Source: Candidatus Aminicenantota bacterium (GTDB lineage Bacteria > Acidobacteriota > Aminicenantia > Aminicenantales > Aminicenantaceae). Taken from it: a stretch of DNA of 42,724 nt. The notes below the pieces were generated by a model that was not told the origin of the DNA, did no database searches, and saw nothing but the letters and a program-made list of their open reading frames with translations. Location: positions 1-42,724 of the forward strand of contig DAOVDU010000009.1 in NCBI GenBank assembly GCA_030669305.1, written 5' to 3'. The position numbers were made by a program, and so were the translations under genes. Positions 15,600-24,312 of this stretch are shown piece after piece. Positions within the stretch are counted from its first letter, which is position 1. Each line of letters opens with the position of its first letter.

Positions 15600-16013
15600 T
15601 CACCATGTGTTATATGGTGTCCCATCTAAAGCTTTTTCATCTGATCCAGAGAGAACGTCAATCACTCCAGGCTCTACTCCTGTTATTAAGTCATCCTCTG
15701 TGAGAGTATCATAAACTTCTACCCAAGTTTCTGACGATTTGGTTATGGGGTCGATGGGAATTTTCATTAAATACTTCTCATCAACCAAAACTTGTAGAGA
15801 TGAAGGATATTTCCATTGATCAGTGTAATATTGATTGAGTAATTCTCTCATTTGAAAGAGGTCTTCTTTTAATACAGCTTCCCTGGCCCTTTTCACGGCA
15901 TTTCTATACTGGGGAAGACCGAGTCCTACTAATATTCCTATCAGGGTGAAAACGATTATAAGTTCAATCAGTGTAAAACCTTTTCTCTTTTGACTCATAT
16001 CCATTTTATTCAC
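15600..16013 (-). CDS. Type II secretion/type IV pilin-like pseudopilin
   Basis: A 137-aa GspG-like protein. The prepilin peptidase motif RKGFTLIELIIVFTLIGIL lies after a short basic leader, with the conserved Glu5 of the mature protein. The long N-terminal helix (AVKRAREAVLKEDLFQMREL) and the LQVLVDEKYLMKIPIDPIT segment match major-pseudopilin architecture; the end (ALDGTPYNTW) resembles that of its neighbour (ALDGTKYRDW), pointing to duplication. The frame starts at GTG 16013; an ATG at 16004 or 15998 is also possible. No secretion ATPase or secretin is nearby. Confidence 0.88.
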   Translation of the reverse strand: MNKMDMSQKRKGFTLIELIIVFTLIGILVGLGLPQYRNAVKRAREAVLKEDLFQMRELLNQYYTDQWKYPSSLQVLVDEKYLMKIPIDPITKSSETWVEVYDTLTEDDLITGVEPGVIDVLSGSDEKALDGTPYNTW

Positions 16014-16083
16014 AAATTTCTAATATAATTTTATTTAATTATTAATTATTAACTTTTAACTCTTAACTTTTAATTATTTTCTG

Positions 16084-16566
16084 TTACCAGTCTCTGTATT
16101 TAGTTCCGTCAAGGGCAGTGCCTAAACTTTTCGTATAAACGTCATAGACGTTTTCTCCTCCCCAGGCGTCAGAATCATGATCATCTTGATAAGACCTTAA
16201 TCCCCAATCATAAGAATTTGTCATGGGATCCTTGGGAATTCTTCTTAAGAATTTAACAATCTTTGTTGATTCATCTTTTCCTTCCCCAGCCTTTAACTCG
16301 ACTCCTTTTACTAAAGTATCTAAATCTGGAGGGTAGCCCTCTGAATCATCCTCAAAGTCGATTTTATTTTCGTCTGCTAGCTTTTTATAGACATCAAGGG
16401 CTTCTCTGATTATCCTTAAATTTCTTCTAAGCTCTATCTCCTTTTGTCTTTTTACGGCAATCTTAGCCAGCGGCATTATTGCCGCGGCTAAAATGGCAAG
16501 GATAGTGAGAGTAACCAGCATCTCTACTAAAGTGAATCCTTTTTTTCGAACACAAAATTTGGCCAT
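16084..16566 (-). CDS. Type II secretion/type IV pilin-like pseudopilin
   Basis: A GspG-like pseudopilin of 160 aa. The leader MAKFCVRKK is followed by the cleavage motif GFTLVEMLVTLTILAILAAA, a long helix (KRQKEIELRRNLRIIREALD) and the YPPDLDTLVKG and FLRRIPKDPMT segments. The open frame reaches 16662, overlapping pnp, but a start at ATG 16566 just before the basic leader is more natural. The AT-rich gap to the next pseudopilin (16014-16083) holds TTAATTATTAA-like runs. It is just downstream of pnp, an unusual place for a pilin gene. Confidence 0.87.
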   Translation of the reverse strand: MAKFCVRKKGFTLVEMLVTLTILAILAAAIMPLAKIAVKRQKEIELRRNLRIIREALDVYKKLADENKIDFEDDSEGYPPDLDTLVKGVELKAGEGKDESTKIVKFLRRIPKDPMTNSYDWGLRSYQDDHDSDAWGGENVYDVYTKSLGTALDGTKYRDW

Positions 16567-16591
16567 CTGTGTTGATCTTATTTCAAAGGAT

Positions 16592-18754
16592 TTAAAACCG
16601 ATTCTTCTTATTCCGGTCATGATTAATAGAAGATTTTTTATGGTATGTTTGCTTTGAATCATAAGAGCTTTGGGAGCGTTGTTCTAGTGCTTTTTTGCTC
16701 AATCTTACCTTATTATTATCGTCTATAGAAATGACTTTTGTGCGGATTGTTTGTCCCATTTTGACAACATCTCTCATCTGTCTAATTCTGTGATGGGCAT
16801 ATTCTGAGATGTGGAGCAGGCCTACAATGTTAGGAAGAATTTCAACGAAGGCTCCATAGTCCTCGATTCGTACGACTTTTCCTGTGTATTCTTTTCCAAC
16901 TTCGGCTTCTAGTGTGATTTCCCTTATCATTTCTTTGGCCTTTTCAGCTGATTCTGTGTTAGAGGAGGCGATAGTAATTTTGCCACTTTCTTCGATATCT
17001 ATTTTGGCCTTGGTTTGCGAGATTATGTTCTTGATGATTTTTCCAGCGGGACCTATAACATCGCCAACCTTTTCAGGGTTTATGAATAGATTTATGATAC
17101 GCGGAGCATAAGGGGAAATCTCTGGCCGGGGTTCTGGTAGCGCTTCCTTCATTTTATCAAGAACCTTCAAGCGAGCTTCGCGGGCTTTAAAGAGGCCTTC
17201 TTTGAAGATTTGAATCGAGATAGAGGGAATCTTTAAATCGAGTTGAATAGCAGTGATGCCTTTTTCGGTTCCTGCAACTTTGAGATCCATATCACCGAAA
17301 TGGTCTTCTAGACCAGCAATATCAGTAAGAATAGTATATCTATCATCTTCTTTGATTAAACCCATGGCGATTCCAGCGACGATCATTGAAAGAGGGACTC
17401 CTGCATCCATTAAAGAAAGAACGCCGCCACAAACAGTTGCCATGGAAGAGGAGCCATTGGATTCTAAAATGTCTGAAACAATCCGTATCGTGTAGGGGAA
17501 ATCTTCCTCATCAGGAATGGAGTGGAGAATAGATTTTTCAGCCAGAGCCCCATGCCCGATTTCGCGCCTTCCTGGTCCTCTTAAGAAGGCTACTTCTCCC
17601 ACGCTGAAAGGTGGGAAGTTGTAGTGGAGCATGAACCTTTTTTCATCTTCTGCTCCCAATCCATCTAATCTTTGGACATCTTCAAAAGTACCGAGAGTAA
17701 CAGTAGCCAAGCATTGGGTTTCACCTCTTGTAAAGAGGGCTGAGCCGTGAGTTCGGGGAAGCATCCCAATTTCCACAGAGATGGGCCTTATTTTGTCAAT
17801 GTCTCTTCCGTCTGTTCTTTTTCCCTCGTTAAGGATCATGTGGCGAACCAACTTTTTTTGAATTTGAAAGAAGATCTCTTTTATTTCGTTTATTTCATCT
17901 TCGTTTTCTTCGGGAATATCTGCGAGCAAGGAATTCAGGATTTGTTTTAATCTTTCTTCTCTGGCCTTTTTTTGTTTAATCTGGATTGCTTCAAGTAGAA
18001 TAGAAGAGAGTTCCTGTTCAATCTTTGTATATTTTTCTTGATCTGCTTCATTAGCAACAAATTCACGTTTTTGTATTTTTAATCTGCTGTAAAGGTCTTT
18101 CTGGGCTTTAATGATTCTGATTATTGTTTCTTGGGCTAAGGAAGCAGCTTCCACGATTTTTTCCTCTTCAATTTCAGTAGCACCTGCTTCCAGCATTACT
18201 ATTCCATCTTCAATACCTGCCACTACCATATTGAGAGAGCTCTCTTCGAGCTGCTTCCTGGTGGGATTAATGATAAATTCATTATTGATGCATCCCACTT
18301 TAACTGCTCCAATCGGAGTTGTAAAAGGTATATCAGAAAAATACAGAGCAGCAGATGAACCAATAATTCCTAGAGCGTCGGGCTCATTCTCTAAATCAGC
18401 AGAGAGGAGAAGAGCAACAATTTGAGTGTCGTAAAAATATCCTTCAGGGAAGAGTGATCTTACAGGCCTGTCGATTAATCGGCTGATAAGGATCTCTCTT
18501 TCTGATGGTCTCCCTTCTCGTTTAAAGAAACCTCCAGGTATTTTTCCATGGGCATAGGTGTTTTCCCGGTAATCAACTATCAAAGGAAGAAAGGATTTTT
18601 TTCCCTTTGCCTCTTTTTTTGAAGTAGCGGAGATGAACATGATTGTGTCACCATAACGGATCAGAGCAGATCCATCCGCCTGTTTGCCGATTTTATCTAT
18701 TTCGATAGATAGAGTACGATTGTTTATTTCTAAAATGATTTTATTGTCAGACAT
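16592..18754 (-). CDS. pnp: Polynucleotide phosphorylase
   Basis: PNPase degrades RNA 3'-to-5' phosphorolytically. About 720 aa: two RNase PH domains (residues about 10-230 and 310-545, with KRTDGRDIDKIRPI opening the second), a KH domain (VGDVIGPAGKIIKNIISQT) and an S1 domain (GKVVRIEDYGAFVEILPNIV) ending in a basic Ser/Lys/Asn tail. The longest frame starts at TTG 18766, but the ATG at 18754 preceded by GAGGATC is preferred. It lies 22 bp after rpsO; the rpsO-pnp pair is widely conserved and the two are probably cotranscribed. Confidence 0.97.
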   Translation of the reverse strand: MSDNKIILEINNRTLSIEIDKIGKQADGSALIRYGDTIMFISATSKKEAKGKKSFLPLIVDYRENTYAHGKIPGGFFKREGRPSEREILISRLIDRPVRSLFPEGYFYDTQIVALLLSADLENEPDALGIIGSSAALYFSDIPFTTPIGAVKVGCINNEFIINPTRKQLEESSLNMVVAGIEDGIVMLEAGATEIEEEKIVEAASLAQETIIRIIKAQKDLYSRLKIQKREFVANEADQEKYTKIEQELSSILLEAIQIKQKKAREERLKQILNSLLADIPEENEDEINEIKEIFFQIQKKLVRHMILNEGKRTDGRDIDKIRPISVEIGMLPRTHGSALFTRGETQCLATVTLGTFEDVQRLDGLGAEDEKRFMLHYNFPPFSVGEVAFLRGPGRREIGHGALAEKSILHSIPDEEDFPYTIRIVSDILESNGSSSMATVCGGVLSLMDAGVPLSMIVAGIAMGLIKEDDRYTILTDIAGLEDHFGDMDLKVAGTEKGITAIQLDLKIPSISIQIFKEGLFKAREARLKVLDKMKEALPEPRPEISPYAPRIINLFINPEKVGDVIGPAGKIIKNIISQTKAKIDIEESGKITIASSNTESAEKAKEMIREITLEAEVGKEYTGKVVRIEDYGAFVEILPNIVGLLHISEYAHHRIRQMRDVVKMGQTIRTKVISIDDNNKVRLSKKALEQRSQSSYDSKQTYHKKSSINHDRNKKNRF

Positions 18755-18776
18755 CTTGATCCTCAAGGCATTAAGC

Positions 18777-19043
18777 TTACTTTCTGAGCTTAAGCTTTTT
18801 GATTAGTTTTTCGTAGCGTTTAACATCCTGATTTTTTAAGTATTCTAGAAGTCTTTTTCTCCGCCCGACCATTTTCATAAGGCCTGTCCGGGAGTGGTAG
18901 TCTTTTTTATGAGTTGAAAAATGTGTTGTCAGGTAATTGATTCTGTTGGTTAGTAAAGCTATTTGGACTTCTGGTGAACCCGTATCGTTGGGTGCAGTTT
19001 TGTTTTCCCGAATGATTTTAGTTTTTTCTGCTTTAGTCTGCAC
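18777..19043 (-). CDS. rpsO: 30S ribosomal protein S15
   Basis: An 88-aa protein of standard S15 length with the conserved [20 protein letters not shown] segment, then [20 protein letters not shown] and [14 protein letters not shown]15 binds 16S rRNA early in 30S assembly. The start is GTG with AAGGAGAAG about seven bases upstream. A plausible promoter lies 62 bases upstream, and the leader could carry S15 autoregulation, although no structure was established. Confidence 0.97.
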   Translation of the reverse strand: MQTKAEKTKIIRENKTAPNDTGSPEVQIALLTNRINYLTTHFSTHKKDYHSRTGLMKMVGRRKRLLEYLKNQDVKRYEKLIKKLKLRK

Positions 19044-19104
19044 TAATATCTTCTCCTTCTAAAATGATTAATAATACTATCAGAAAAATGTAGGGATGTA
19101 AATA

Positions 19105-19133
19105 TATTTAACAGGTTGATGGGATTAACTCAA
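19105..19133 (-). promoter_or_regulatory. Possible promoter for rpsO-pnp
   Basis: On the minus strand TTGAGT (19133-19128), 17 bp, TAAATA (19110-19105). Two mismatches to consensus in total across the hexamers' key positions make this tentative, but spacing and position suit the operon. Confidence 0.4.
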
Positions 19134-19201
19134 AGAACGAATTCCGAAGGCTAATCCTTATTAAGAAAGCCTTCCCCAAAAACAATGAAAATAAAATTCT
19201 A

Positions 19202-19400
19202 GATCCCAAATTCCAAACCAATTTTTTTAAGGTTTAAAGTTTAAGGTATTTATATTTTTCATTTAGTTCTTAAACCTTAAACCTTAAACATTCAACCTTG
19301 AACCAGTTTCTACTCTTGCCTTAAACCTTAAACATTCAACCTTAAACCAACATAGGTTTTGGTCATTGGAGTTTGGAATTTAGTCCTTGAGGTTTGGTAT
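19202..19400. repeat. Family B nested inverted repeat (TTTAAGG/CCTTAAA units)
   Basis: The outer arms AAATTCCAAAC (19208-19218) and GTTTGGAATTT (19371-19381) are exact reverse complements. Inside, GGTTTAAAGTTTAAGG (19231-19246) faces several CCTTAAA units (19274-19345). A unique stretch ACTCTTGCCTTAAACC (19312 onward) occurs in reverse complement inside the element at 30774. It fills most of the 442-bp gap between the divergent rpsO and DUF1648 genes; no other gene is seen there, only a TATAAT at 19463-19468. Confidence 0.7.
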
Positions 19401-19485
19401 TTTTTTTCTAGGAAACCTTGCGTGCTAAAATGGCTGGACTAGAAATATAACCTGTCCCTCTTTATAATATGATTTTAGCTTAGCT

Positions 19486-19983
19486 ATGGATATGAAAAAG
19501 AAGACTATCTTGCTGCTTTTTATTTTCAATGTGATTTTGCTCATTTTGAGTTGGGTTATGGCATTTTATGCTTATCCCAAACTTCCGCAGAGAATACCAC
19601 TCTGGCTCAATTTCCTTGGACAGCAAACTATCAAAGTGAAAAAAACTCCTTTATTTTTTATCTATCCTCTGGCTCAGAATCTTTTATATTTAAGTTTTTA
19701 CTTTGTGAGCAGGAATAAGCATCTTCAAAAAAGAGCTTTGAAGAGGGCTAATGTCTATTCAACCAAGGCGAGGAAGAGCCACATTTCTGATTTAAAGGAA
19801 TTTGTTTATTTGTGTCTAATTTTTTTTAATCTAATTTTTATCCATATTCAAAGGAGTCTTATTCTCATGGCTCATGGTATAGAAAAGGGAGTAGACCTTT
19901 GGTATTTTTTTTCCTTGTTTGGTATTATTTTAATTCTAATTCCTTATTATCGTATCCGGAAGAAGAAACTTATAGAAAAATGA
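19486..19983 (+). CDS. DUF1648-like membrane protein
   Basis: A 165-aa protein with about four hydrophobic segments (residues 7-28, 58-76, 104-122, 138-156). The loop after the first helix (YAYPKLPQRIPLWLNFLGQQ) resembles the DUF1648 pattern in which a proline-rich stretch with a polar motif follows helix one. Function is unknown for the family. The ATG at 19486 lacks a clear SD; a TATAAT element 18 bases upstream may be a promoter -10. It does not form an operon with the Lys/Glu-rich gene, which runs the other way. Confidence 0.65.
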   Translation: MDMKKKTILLLFIFNVILLILSWVMAFYAYPKLPQRIPLWLNFLGQQTIKVKKTPLFFIYPLAQNLLYLSFYFVSRNKHLQKRALKRANVYSTKARKSHISDLKEFVYLCLIFFNLIFIHIQRSLILMAHGIEKGVDLWYFFSLFGIILILIPYYRIRKKKLIEK

Positions 19984-20045
19984 ATCGCTAAGATAAGGCA
20001 GGATTTCCTAAGGTAAAAGAAGGAATATCTCCTGCATGATTTATT

Positions 20046-20444
20046 TTAGGAAGTGAGAAGTTTTTTTCTCTGGATGAGCTCCTGAGCATATTTAGAATCA
20101 AAACCTCCCATTTTCTCTTTGATTACTTCCAATTTTACTTCAACCTCGGTGAGCGTCATCTTATTGATCTTTTTTTTCTTTGAAGGGGAAGTTGGGACTG
20201 GGGCTTCAGGTTTTTCTGGCTTTGGTGGGGGCTCTATCTTTTTTGGAGGTTTTTCGCTCTCAGGGGTGATTTTTTCTTCCTTTTTTTCAGCTTTTTGTTC
20301 TTGGATTTTCTCTTTTTTTTCTTCTTTCTTTTCTTTCTTTTCCTCTTTCTTTATTTCTGGCTCAAGGTCCTCTTGTTTTTTTGTCTTAGATGCTTCTTTT
20401 TTTTCTGGAATCAGCTTTTTTTCCTTTTTTTTCTTTTCTTCCAT
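20046..20444 (-). CDS. Lys/Glu-rich low-complexity protein, unknown function
   Basis: Residues 1-65 are almost only Lys, Glu and a few Gln/Pro, residues 66-88 are Pro-rich (KPPKKIEPPPKPEKPEAPVP), and the last 40 form an amphipathic helix-like domain (KMTLTEVEVKLEVIKEKMGG, then FDSKYAQELIQRKKLL). A good SD (TTAAGGATAAAAAA) precedes the ATG, which supports a real gene in spite of the low complexity. The highly charged part is probably disordered. No family was recognised. It is divergent from waaA, separated by a hairpin region. Confidence 0.6.
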   Translation of the reverse strand: MEEKKKKEKKLIPEKKEASKTKKQEDLEPEIKKEEKKEKKEEKKEKIQEQKAEKKEEKITPESEKPPKKIEPPPKPEKPEAPVPTSPSKKKKINKMTLTEVEVKLEVIKEKMGGFDSKYAQELIQRKKLLTS

Positions 20445-20539
20445 TTTTTTATCCTTAAGAAATTTATGTCGGCTTATGGAAATAAATATAAATGATTATT
20501 GTAGGTTACCAAAATTTTAGCTAAAAATAAACACTTATT

Positions 20540-20604
20540 CAGTTTAGTCAGTTTTGACAGCTGCAAATGACCTAAATGATTCAACTTTCTAAACTGACTA
20601 AACT
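20540..20604. repeat. Perfect 14-bp inverted repeat of CAGTTTAG-type units
   Basis: AGTTTAGTCAGTTT (20541-20554) and AAACTGACTAAACT (20591-20604) are exact reverse complements with a 36-base loop. The arm is one-and-a-half units of the CAGTTAGT style, so this is a small relative of family A. It lies between the divergent Lys/Glu-rich gene and waaA. Confidence 0.75.
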
Positions 20605-20645
20605 CGTTTGTAAATCAAAACAAAATTTAGTATAGTCATTTGAAA

Positions 20646-21917
20646 ATGTATGTGCTCTATTCATTTTTTCTTTTTTTATCGCTTTTCGTTTATATCCCTT
20701 TATATTTTGTCAGATTAAGATTATTTAGAGGTGAAAGTCTTCATCTAGGGGAAAGACTGGGATATCGTCTTGCAAAAAAAAGTGGTGAGAGGAAATCTTT
20801 GTGGATTCATGCAGTCTCAGTTGGCGAAGTCCTGTCACTTCAAAATTTGATCAGGAAAATAAAGGAGGGGCATCCGGATTGGGTCATTCATTTCTCTTCG
20901 CTGACAAACACAGGAATACGAATTGCAAGGGAAAAATTAGCAGAAGCAGACTATATCTTTTTTATTCCATTGGATTTTAAATGGATTGTCAGGAGATTTT
21001 TCCGTAGATTGAAACCCCGTGTTGTCATTATAGCTGAATCTGAATTTTGGCCGAATTTTTTAAGAGAAGCAAATCGGCGAACAGGAAGTATCCTTCTTAT
21101 CAATGGAAGAATTTCTCCCCGTTCCTTTAAAAGATACAAAAGGTTTAAATTATTGACGAAAAATATTTTAAAGAATATAGAGTTTTTCTTGGTTCAAACA
21201 GAGAAGGATAAAGAAAACCTGGAAAAAATTGGTGTAATCTCAGATCATATCGAGGTGGCCGGGAACTTAAAATCAGAGGTTAATCTTCCTATTCTTTCAG
21301 AGGAAGAACTTTTAAGGTTAAAAAGAAACATAAACATTTCAGAGACAAAAAAAGTGATTATTGCTGGAAGTATCCGAAAAGGAGAGGAGGATCAGCTTCT
21401 CAGAGCCTATACAAAAGCAAGAAGCATAAAAGATAATCTTCTTTTTATCCTTGCTCCTCGCCACCCTGATAGAGTTAATGATGTAGAGAAGATTTGTAAC
21501 AATTACCCTTTTCGTATAAAAAGAAGGTCTGAAGTTGTGCCTGGTATGGAATGGGATATTTTAATTCTTGATACGATAGGAGAGCTGGCTCAATTTTATG
21601 CTCTCTCTGATGTTGCCTTCATAGGGGGAAGTTTGGTACCGTGGGGAGGCCATAATTTGCTAGAGCCAGCATTTTACGGAAAACCTATTTTTTTTGGCCC
21701 TCATATGGAAAACTTCTCTGATTTAGCGGCAAGATTTGTCAGTGCCCAAGCTGCCCGGATATCCAGCAAGGAGGAGGATTTAGTAGAAATGTTTCTTATT
21801 CAGGATGAGAGATATTTCCGGGAAATGGGGAACAAAGCAAAGGCAACTTTAAGCACATTGCAAGGGGCTACAGAAAAAACAATCAAGCACATTGAAAATA
21901 TGATGGCAAAGTCATAA
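20646..21917 (+). CDS. waaA: 3-deoxy-D-manno-octulosonic acid (Kdo) transferase
   Basis: WaaA adds Kdo to lipid A precursors at the inner membrane. The 423-425-aa protein has an N-terminal membrane anchor (residues 1-22), then the family landmarks LWIHAVSVGEVLSLQNLIRK, VIIAESEFWPNFLREANRR, LINGRISPRSFKRYKRF, VAGNLKSEV, IAGSIRKGEEDQ, LAPRHPDR, and GGSLVPWGGHNLLEPAFYGK with FFGPHMENF. A TTG at 20640 could add two residues. The PAP2 phosphatase starts 12 bp after the stop, so the two are likely one transcript. Confidence 0.96.
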   Translation: MYVLYSFFLFLSLFVYIPLYFVRLRLFRGESLHLGERLGYRLAKKSGERKSLWIHAVSVGEVLSLQNLIRKIKEGHPDWVIHFSSLTNTGIRIAREKLAEADYIFFIPLDFKWIVRRFFRRLKPRVVIIAESEFWPNFLREANRRTGSILLINGRISPRSFKRYKRFKLLTKNILKNIEFFLVQTEKDKENLEKIGVISDHIEVAGNLKSEVNLPILSEEELLRLKRNINISETKKVIIAGSIRKGEEDQLLRAYTKARSIKDNLLFILAPRHPDRVNDVEKICNNYPFRIKRRSEVVPGMEWDILILDTIGELAQFYALSDVAFIGGSLVPWGGHNLLEPAFYGKPIFFGPHMENFSDLAARFVSAQAARISSKEEDLVEMFLIQDERYFREMGNKAKATLSTLQGATEKTIKHIENMMAKS

Positions 21918-21929
21918 AGGATTCTTAAC

Positions 21930-22775
21930 ATGTTTATTCATTACAGGCAGAAACGATCTCCATGTTTCATTATAGTCTTGAGTTTTGTTTTATTTTTCTT
22001 TACTTTACAGAATTTAGCTTATGCTGAAGATTCTTCTAAAGAAGACAAGTTTAATAAAGAATTTTTAAAAAAGTTCAAGGTTGATTTCATTAAAGTTTCC
22101 GAATCGCCTGTCAACTGGGGCAGGAGGGATATATTAAGTTTTTCGGCAATCTTAGGAACTGGAGTTCTTCTTTATATTGTAGATCAGGATATTCATGACT
22201 GGTTTCAAGATCATCGAAATCCCTTTACCGATGATATTTCTCAGTTTGTTTCCCCTTTTGGACATGGAGTCTTTTTAGGTGCATTAATAGCTTCGTTGTA
22301 TGCCTCAGGGGAAATTTTTCAACAAAACAGCCTGAGAAAAACAGCTCTTCTTAGTCTAGAAAGTTGGCTGACTGCTGGTGTTGTTGTCTTAGGCTTGAAG
22401 GTTGTTACAGGGCGGGCTCGTCCCTCTCCAGACAAAAACAGCCACACTTTTCGTCCGTTCTCTTTTCGTTCTAGTTTTTATTCATTTCCCTCCGGGCATG
22501 CGGCATCAGCCTTTGCAGTTGCAGCAGTAATTGCTGATCAATCGGAGATATTCGCAGTTGATTTTTTAGCATACACTTTGTCAACTTTAGTGGCAGTCTC
22601 AAGGGTTCATGACCGCAAGCATTGGGCATCTGATGTTTTTATAGGATCTGCCATTGGCTACTTTATTGGGAAAAAAATTTCAGCACTGAATCGAAATCAA
22701 CGCATGGAAAATGTTAGTGTGAGCTTTCAAATTTCTCCCCAAAGGCAGGCTGTAACTCTTTCCATCTCATTTTAA
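21930..22775 (+). CDS. PAP2-family membrane phosphatase
   Basis: A 281-aa protein with a signal or first helix (residues 13-32) and several hydrophobic segments. All three PAP2 motifs are present: KVVTGRARP (K-x6-RP), FPSGH, and SRVHDRKHWASDV (SR-x5-H-x3-D). Such enzymes remove phosphate from lipid substrates. Being 12 bp downstream of waaA, a lipid A 1- or 4'-phosphatase or an undecaprenyl-pyrophosphate phosphatase role is plausible, but the substrate cannot be read from sequence. The ATG has AAAGG about ten bases upstream. Confidence 0.9.
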   Translation: MFIHYRQKRSPCFIIVLSFVLFFFTLQNLAYAEDSSKEDKFNKEFLKKFKVDFIKVSESPVNWGRRDILSFSAILGTGVLLYIVDQDIHDWFQDHRNPFTDDISQFVSPFGHGVFLGALIASLYASGEIFQQNSLRKTALLSLESWLTAGVVVLGLKVVTGRARPSPDKNSHTFRPFSFRSSFYSFPSGHAASAFAVAAVIADQSEIFAVDFLAYTLSTLVAVSRVHDRKHWASDVFIGSAIGYFIGKKISALNRNQRMENVSVSFQISPQRQAVTLSISF

Positions 22776-22857
22776 TCTTTATAACTCTGAGCTAAAAATT
22801 ATGGCTTTTCACCATTTGTGTGGATAAGCGCTCTATTGCCCCAAAATTACATTCATG

Positions 22858-24075
22858 TTAAATAATTTTTCTTGGCAGGAGAGGGTTTAACCACAATAAA
22901 ATCTTGTATGTTGAAACTTCGGCCCAACGAGCAACTTCGTTTGCTGTAATTTTATCTTTTCCTTGAGAACCAATAAGCACGGTTTCATCACCTGGAGCAA
23001 TTGGGGAATCAAGTTTTAAACGGACTTCCATGTGATTGGCGGTAATGCCTCCAATTATCGGGAATCTTTTTCCTTTGATTAGAACAAAGCCTTTGTCAAT
23101 CACGTTGAAGGGATAGCCATCTGAGTATCCTGTTGGAATGACTGCGATTTTTTCTCTTTTTTTTGCTATGTAGACTCTATGATAAGCAATGGAATCACCA
23201 CGCCGGAGAGTCTTGACAGCAGCAACACGGCTTTTCAACTGGAGGACTGGTTTGAGTGAAAGACTGTCTTGTTTTTGGGTTTTTTCTGAGGGGTAATAGC
23301 CATAAAGGGCTATCCCTGGCCTGACCATATCCAGATAGGATGATTTGAGCGTAAAAATTCCGGCGCTACTGGCAGCATGTTTTAGGCCTAAAGAAAGGCC
23401 CTTTTTCTCTGCATTTCGGCAGAGAGAATGAAAACGGGTCAACTGCTCTCTATCAAATTCATCATCTTCGGTTAAAGTTGTCGAAATTCCGATAATTTTA
23501 ATGCCTTTTAAAGAAGAGACCCTCTCAATATAAGGAAGCGCTTTATAGTATGGAATCCCCATTCTTCCCATCCCTGTATCAATATGGATGTGTATTTTAG
23601 CTGTTGTTCCGATCTTTTGTGCGGTTTGGCTGAGATTTTGGACTTCTTCTGTAAAAACAGATTGAGAAATATTATTTTTTATTAAAACATTGGCATCTTC
23701 AGAGCTAAAGGGGCCAAAATTATGGACAGGACAGGCAACACCAACTTCTCTCAACTCCATCGCTTCCTGGAGTTTACAGACCATAAGAAAGTCAATATCA
23801 ATCTTATTTAGATACCGGCCAACTTCCTTAAGGCCATGGCCGTAAGCATTTGCCTTTATCACTGCCATTACAGGCACCTTGACCTTTTTTCTTACCTTTT
23901 CTAGGTTTCGTCGCATGTTCTCTAGGTTTAATTCGATCCAGGCATCTCGTCTCGAACTGATAAATGGTTTTTTTAAAGAAGGACGAAAATCATTTTCTGC
24001 TTTGTGTTTTTTGCTAAATAATGAAGCAGAACTAAATCCTGAGAATAGCAAAAAGTTTCTTCTTGTTAGTTTCAT
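22858..24075 (-). CDS. Alanine/broad-specificity amino-acid racemase with Tat signal
   Basis: A PLP fold-type III racemase, 405 aa. After a twin-arginine-like start (KLTRRNFLLFSGFSSASLF) come the PLP lysine K74 (AVIKANAYGHG), HIDTGMGRMG, MVRPGIALYG and the catalytic Tyr Y298 (SIAYHRVY) before IPTGYSDGYPF. At the position of Asp313 in ordinary Alr there is Asn347 (GGITANHMEV), and M312 is Ala. Periplasmic broad-specificity racemases also carry Asn there and are exported. An exported, broad-range racemase making D-amino acids outside the cytoplasm is thus likely. It faces the D-aminoacylase gene. Confidence 0.85.
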   Translation of the reverse strand: MKLTRRNFLLFSGFSSASLFSKKHKAENDFRPSLKKPFISSRRDAWIELNLENMRRNLEKVRKKVKVPVMAVIKANAYGHGLKEVGRYLNKIDIDFLMVCKLQEAMELREVGVACPVHNFGPFSSEDANVLIKNNISQSVFTEEVQNLSQTAQKIGTTAKIHIHIDTGMGRMGIPYYKALPYIERVSSLKGIKIIGISTTLTEDDEFDREQLTRFHSLCRNAEKKGLSLGLKHAASSAGIFTLKSSYLDMVRPGIALYGYYPSEKTQKQDSLSLKPVLQLKSRVAAVKTLRRGDSIAYHRVYIAKKREKIAVIPTGYSDGYPFNVIDKGFVLIKGKRFPIIGGITANHMEVRLKLDSPIAPGDETVLIGSQGKDKITANEVARWAEVSTYKILLWLNPLLPRKII

Positions 24076-24249
24076 TTTTTCCTCTTTTTCTGAAGTCTGA
24101 ATTCTGTCTCCTGAATTCTATTTAACGTAGAAATCAAGAGTTAATATACTGTAAATTGTTTCTAGAGTAAAATCCATAATTTTTAGGCAAACACCTTCAT
24201 TTCTGCCCTCACCTTTCTAATCATATAAATAGAGATGTTTACTTTCTTT

Positions 24250-24279
24250 TTGTAGACTTCTATATCCTGTTTTTATATA
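24250..24279 (+). promoter_or_regulatory. Possible promoter for the D-aminoacylase gene
   Basis: TTGTAG (24250-24255), 18 bp, TATATA (24274-24279), about 34 bases before the ATG and followed by a good SD (TAAGGAGATATA). Two mismatches make it tentative. The rest of the 237-bp gap has GAATTC-containing repeats near 24100 but nothing recognisable. Confidence 0.4.
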
Positions 24280-24312
24280 TTAATCAATAGATTTTTCTTG
24301 TAAGGAGATATA

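Noticed and set aside
20119-20520. Phe/Ser-rich ORF opposite the Lys/Glu-rich gene
   Set aside because: Its composition is simply the antisense of a Lys/Glu-rich frame; the minus-strand frame has an SD and a structured tail.
22776-22857. Terminator between the PAP2 and racemase genes
   Set aside because: No convincing stem followed by a T run was found in this convergent gap.
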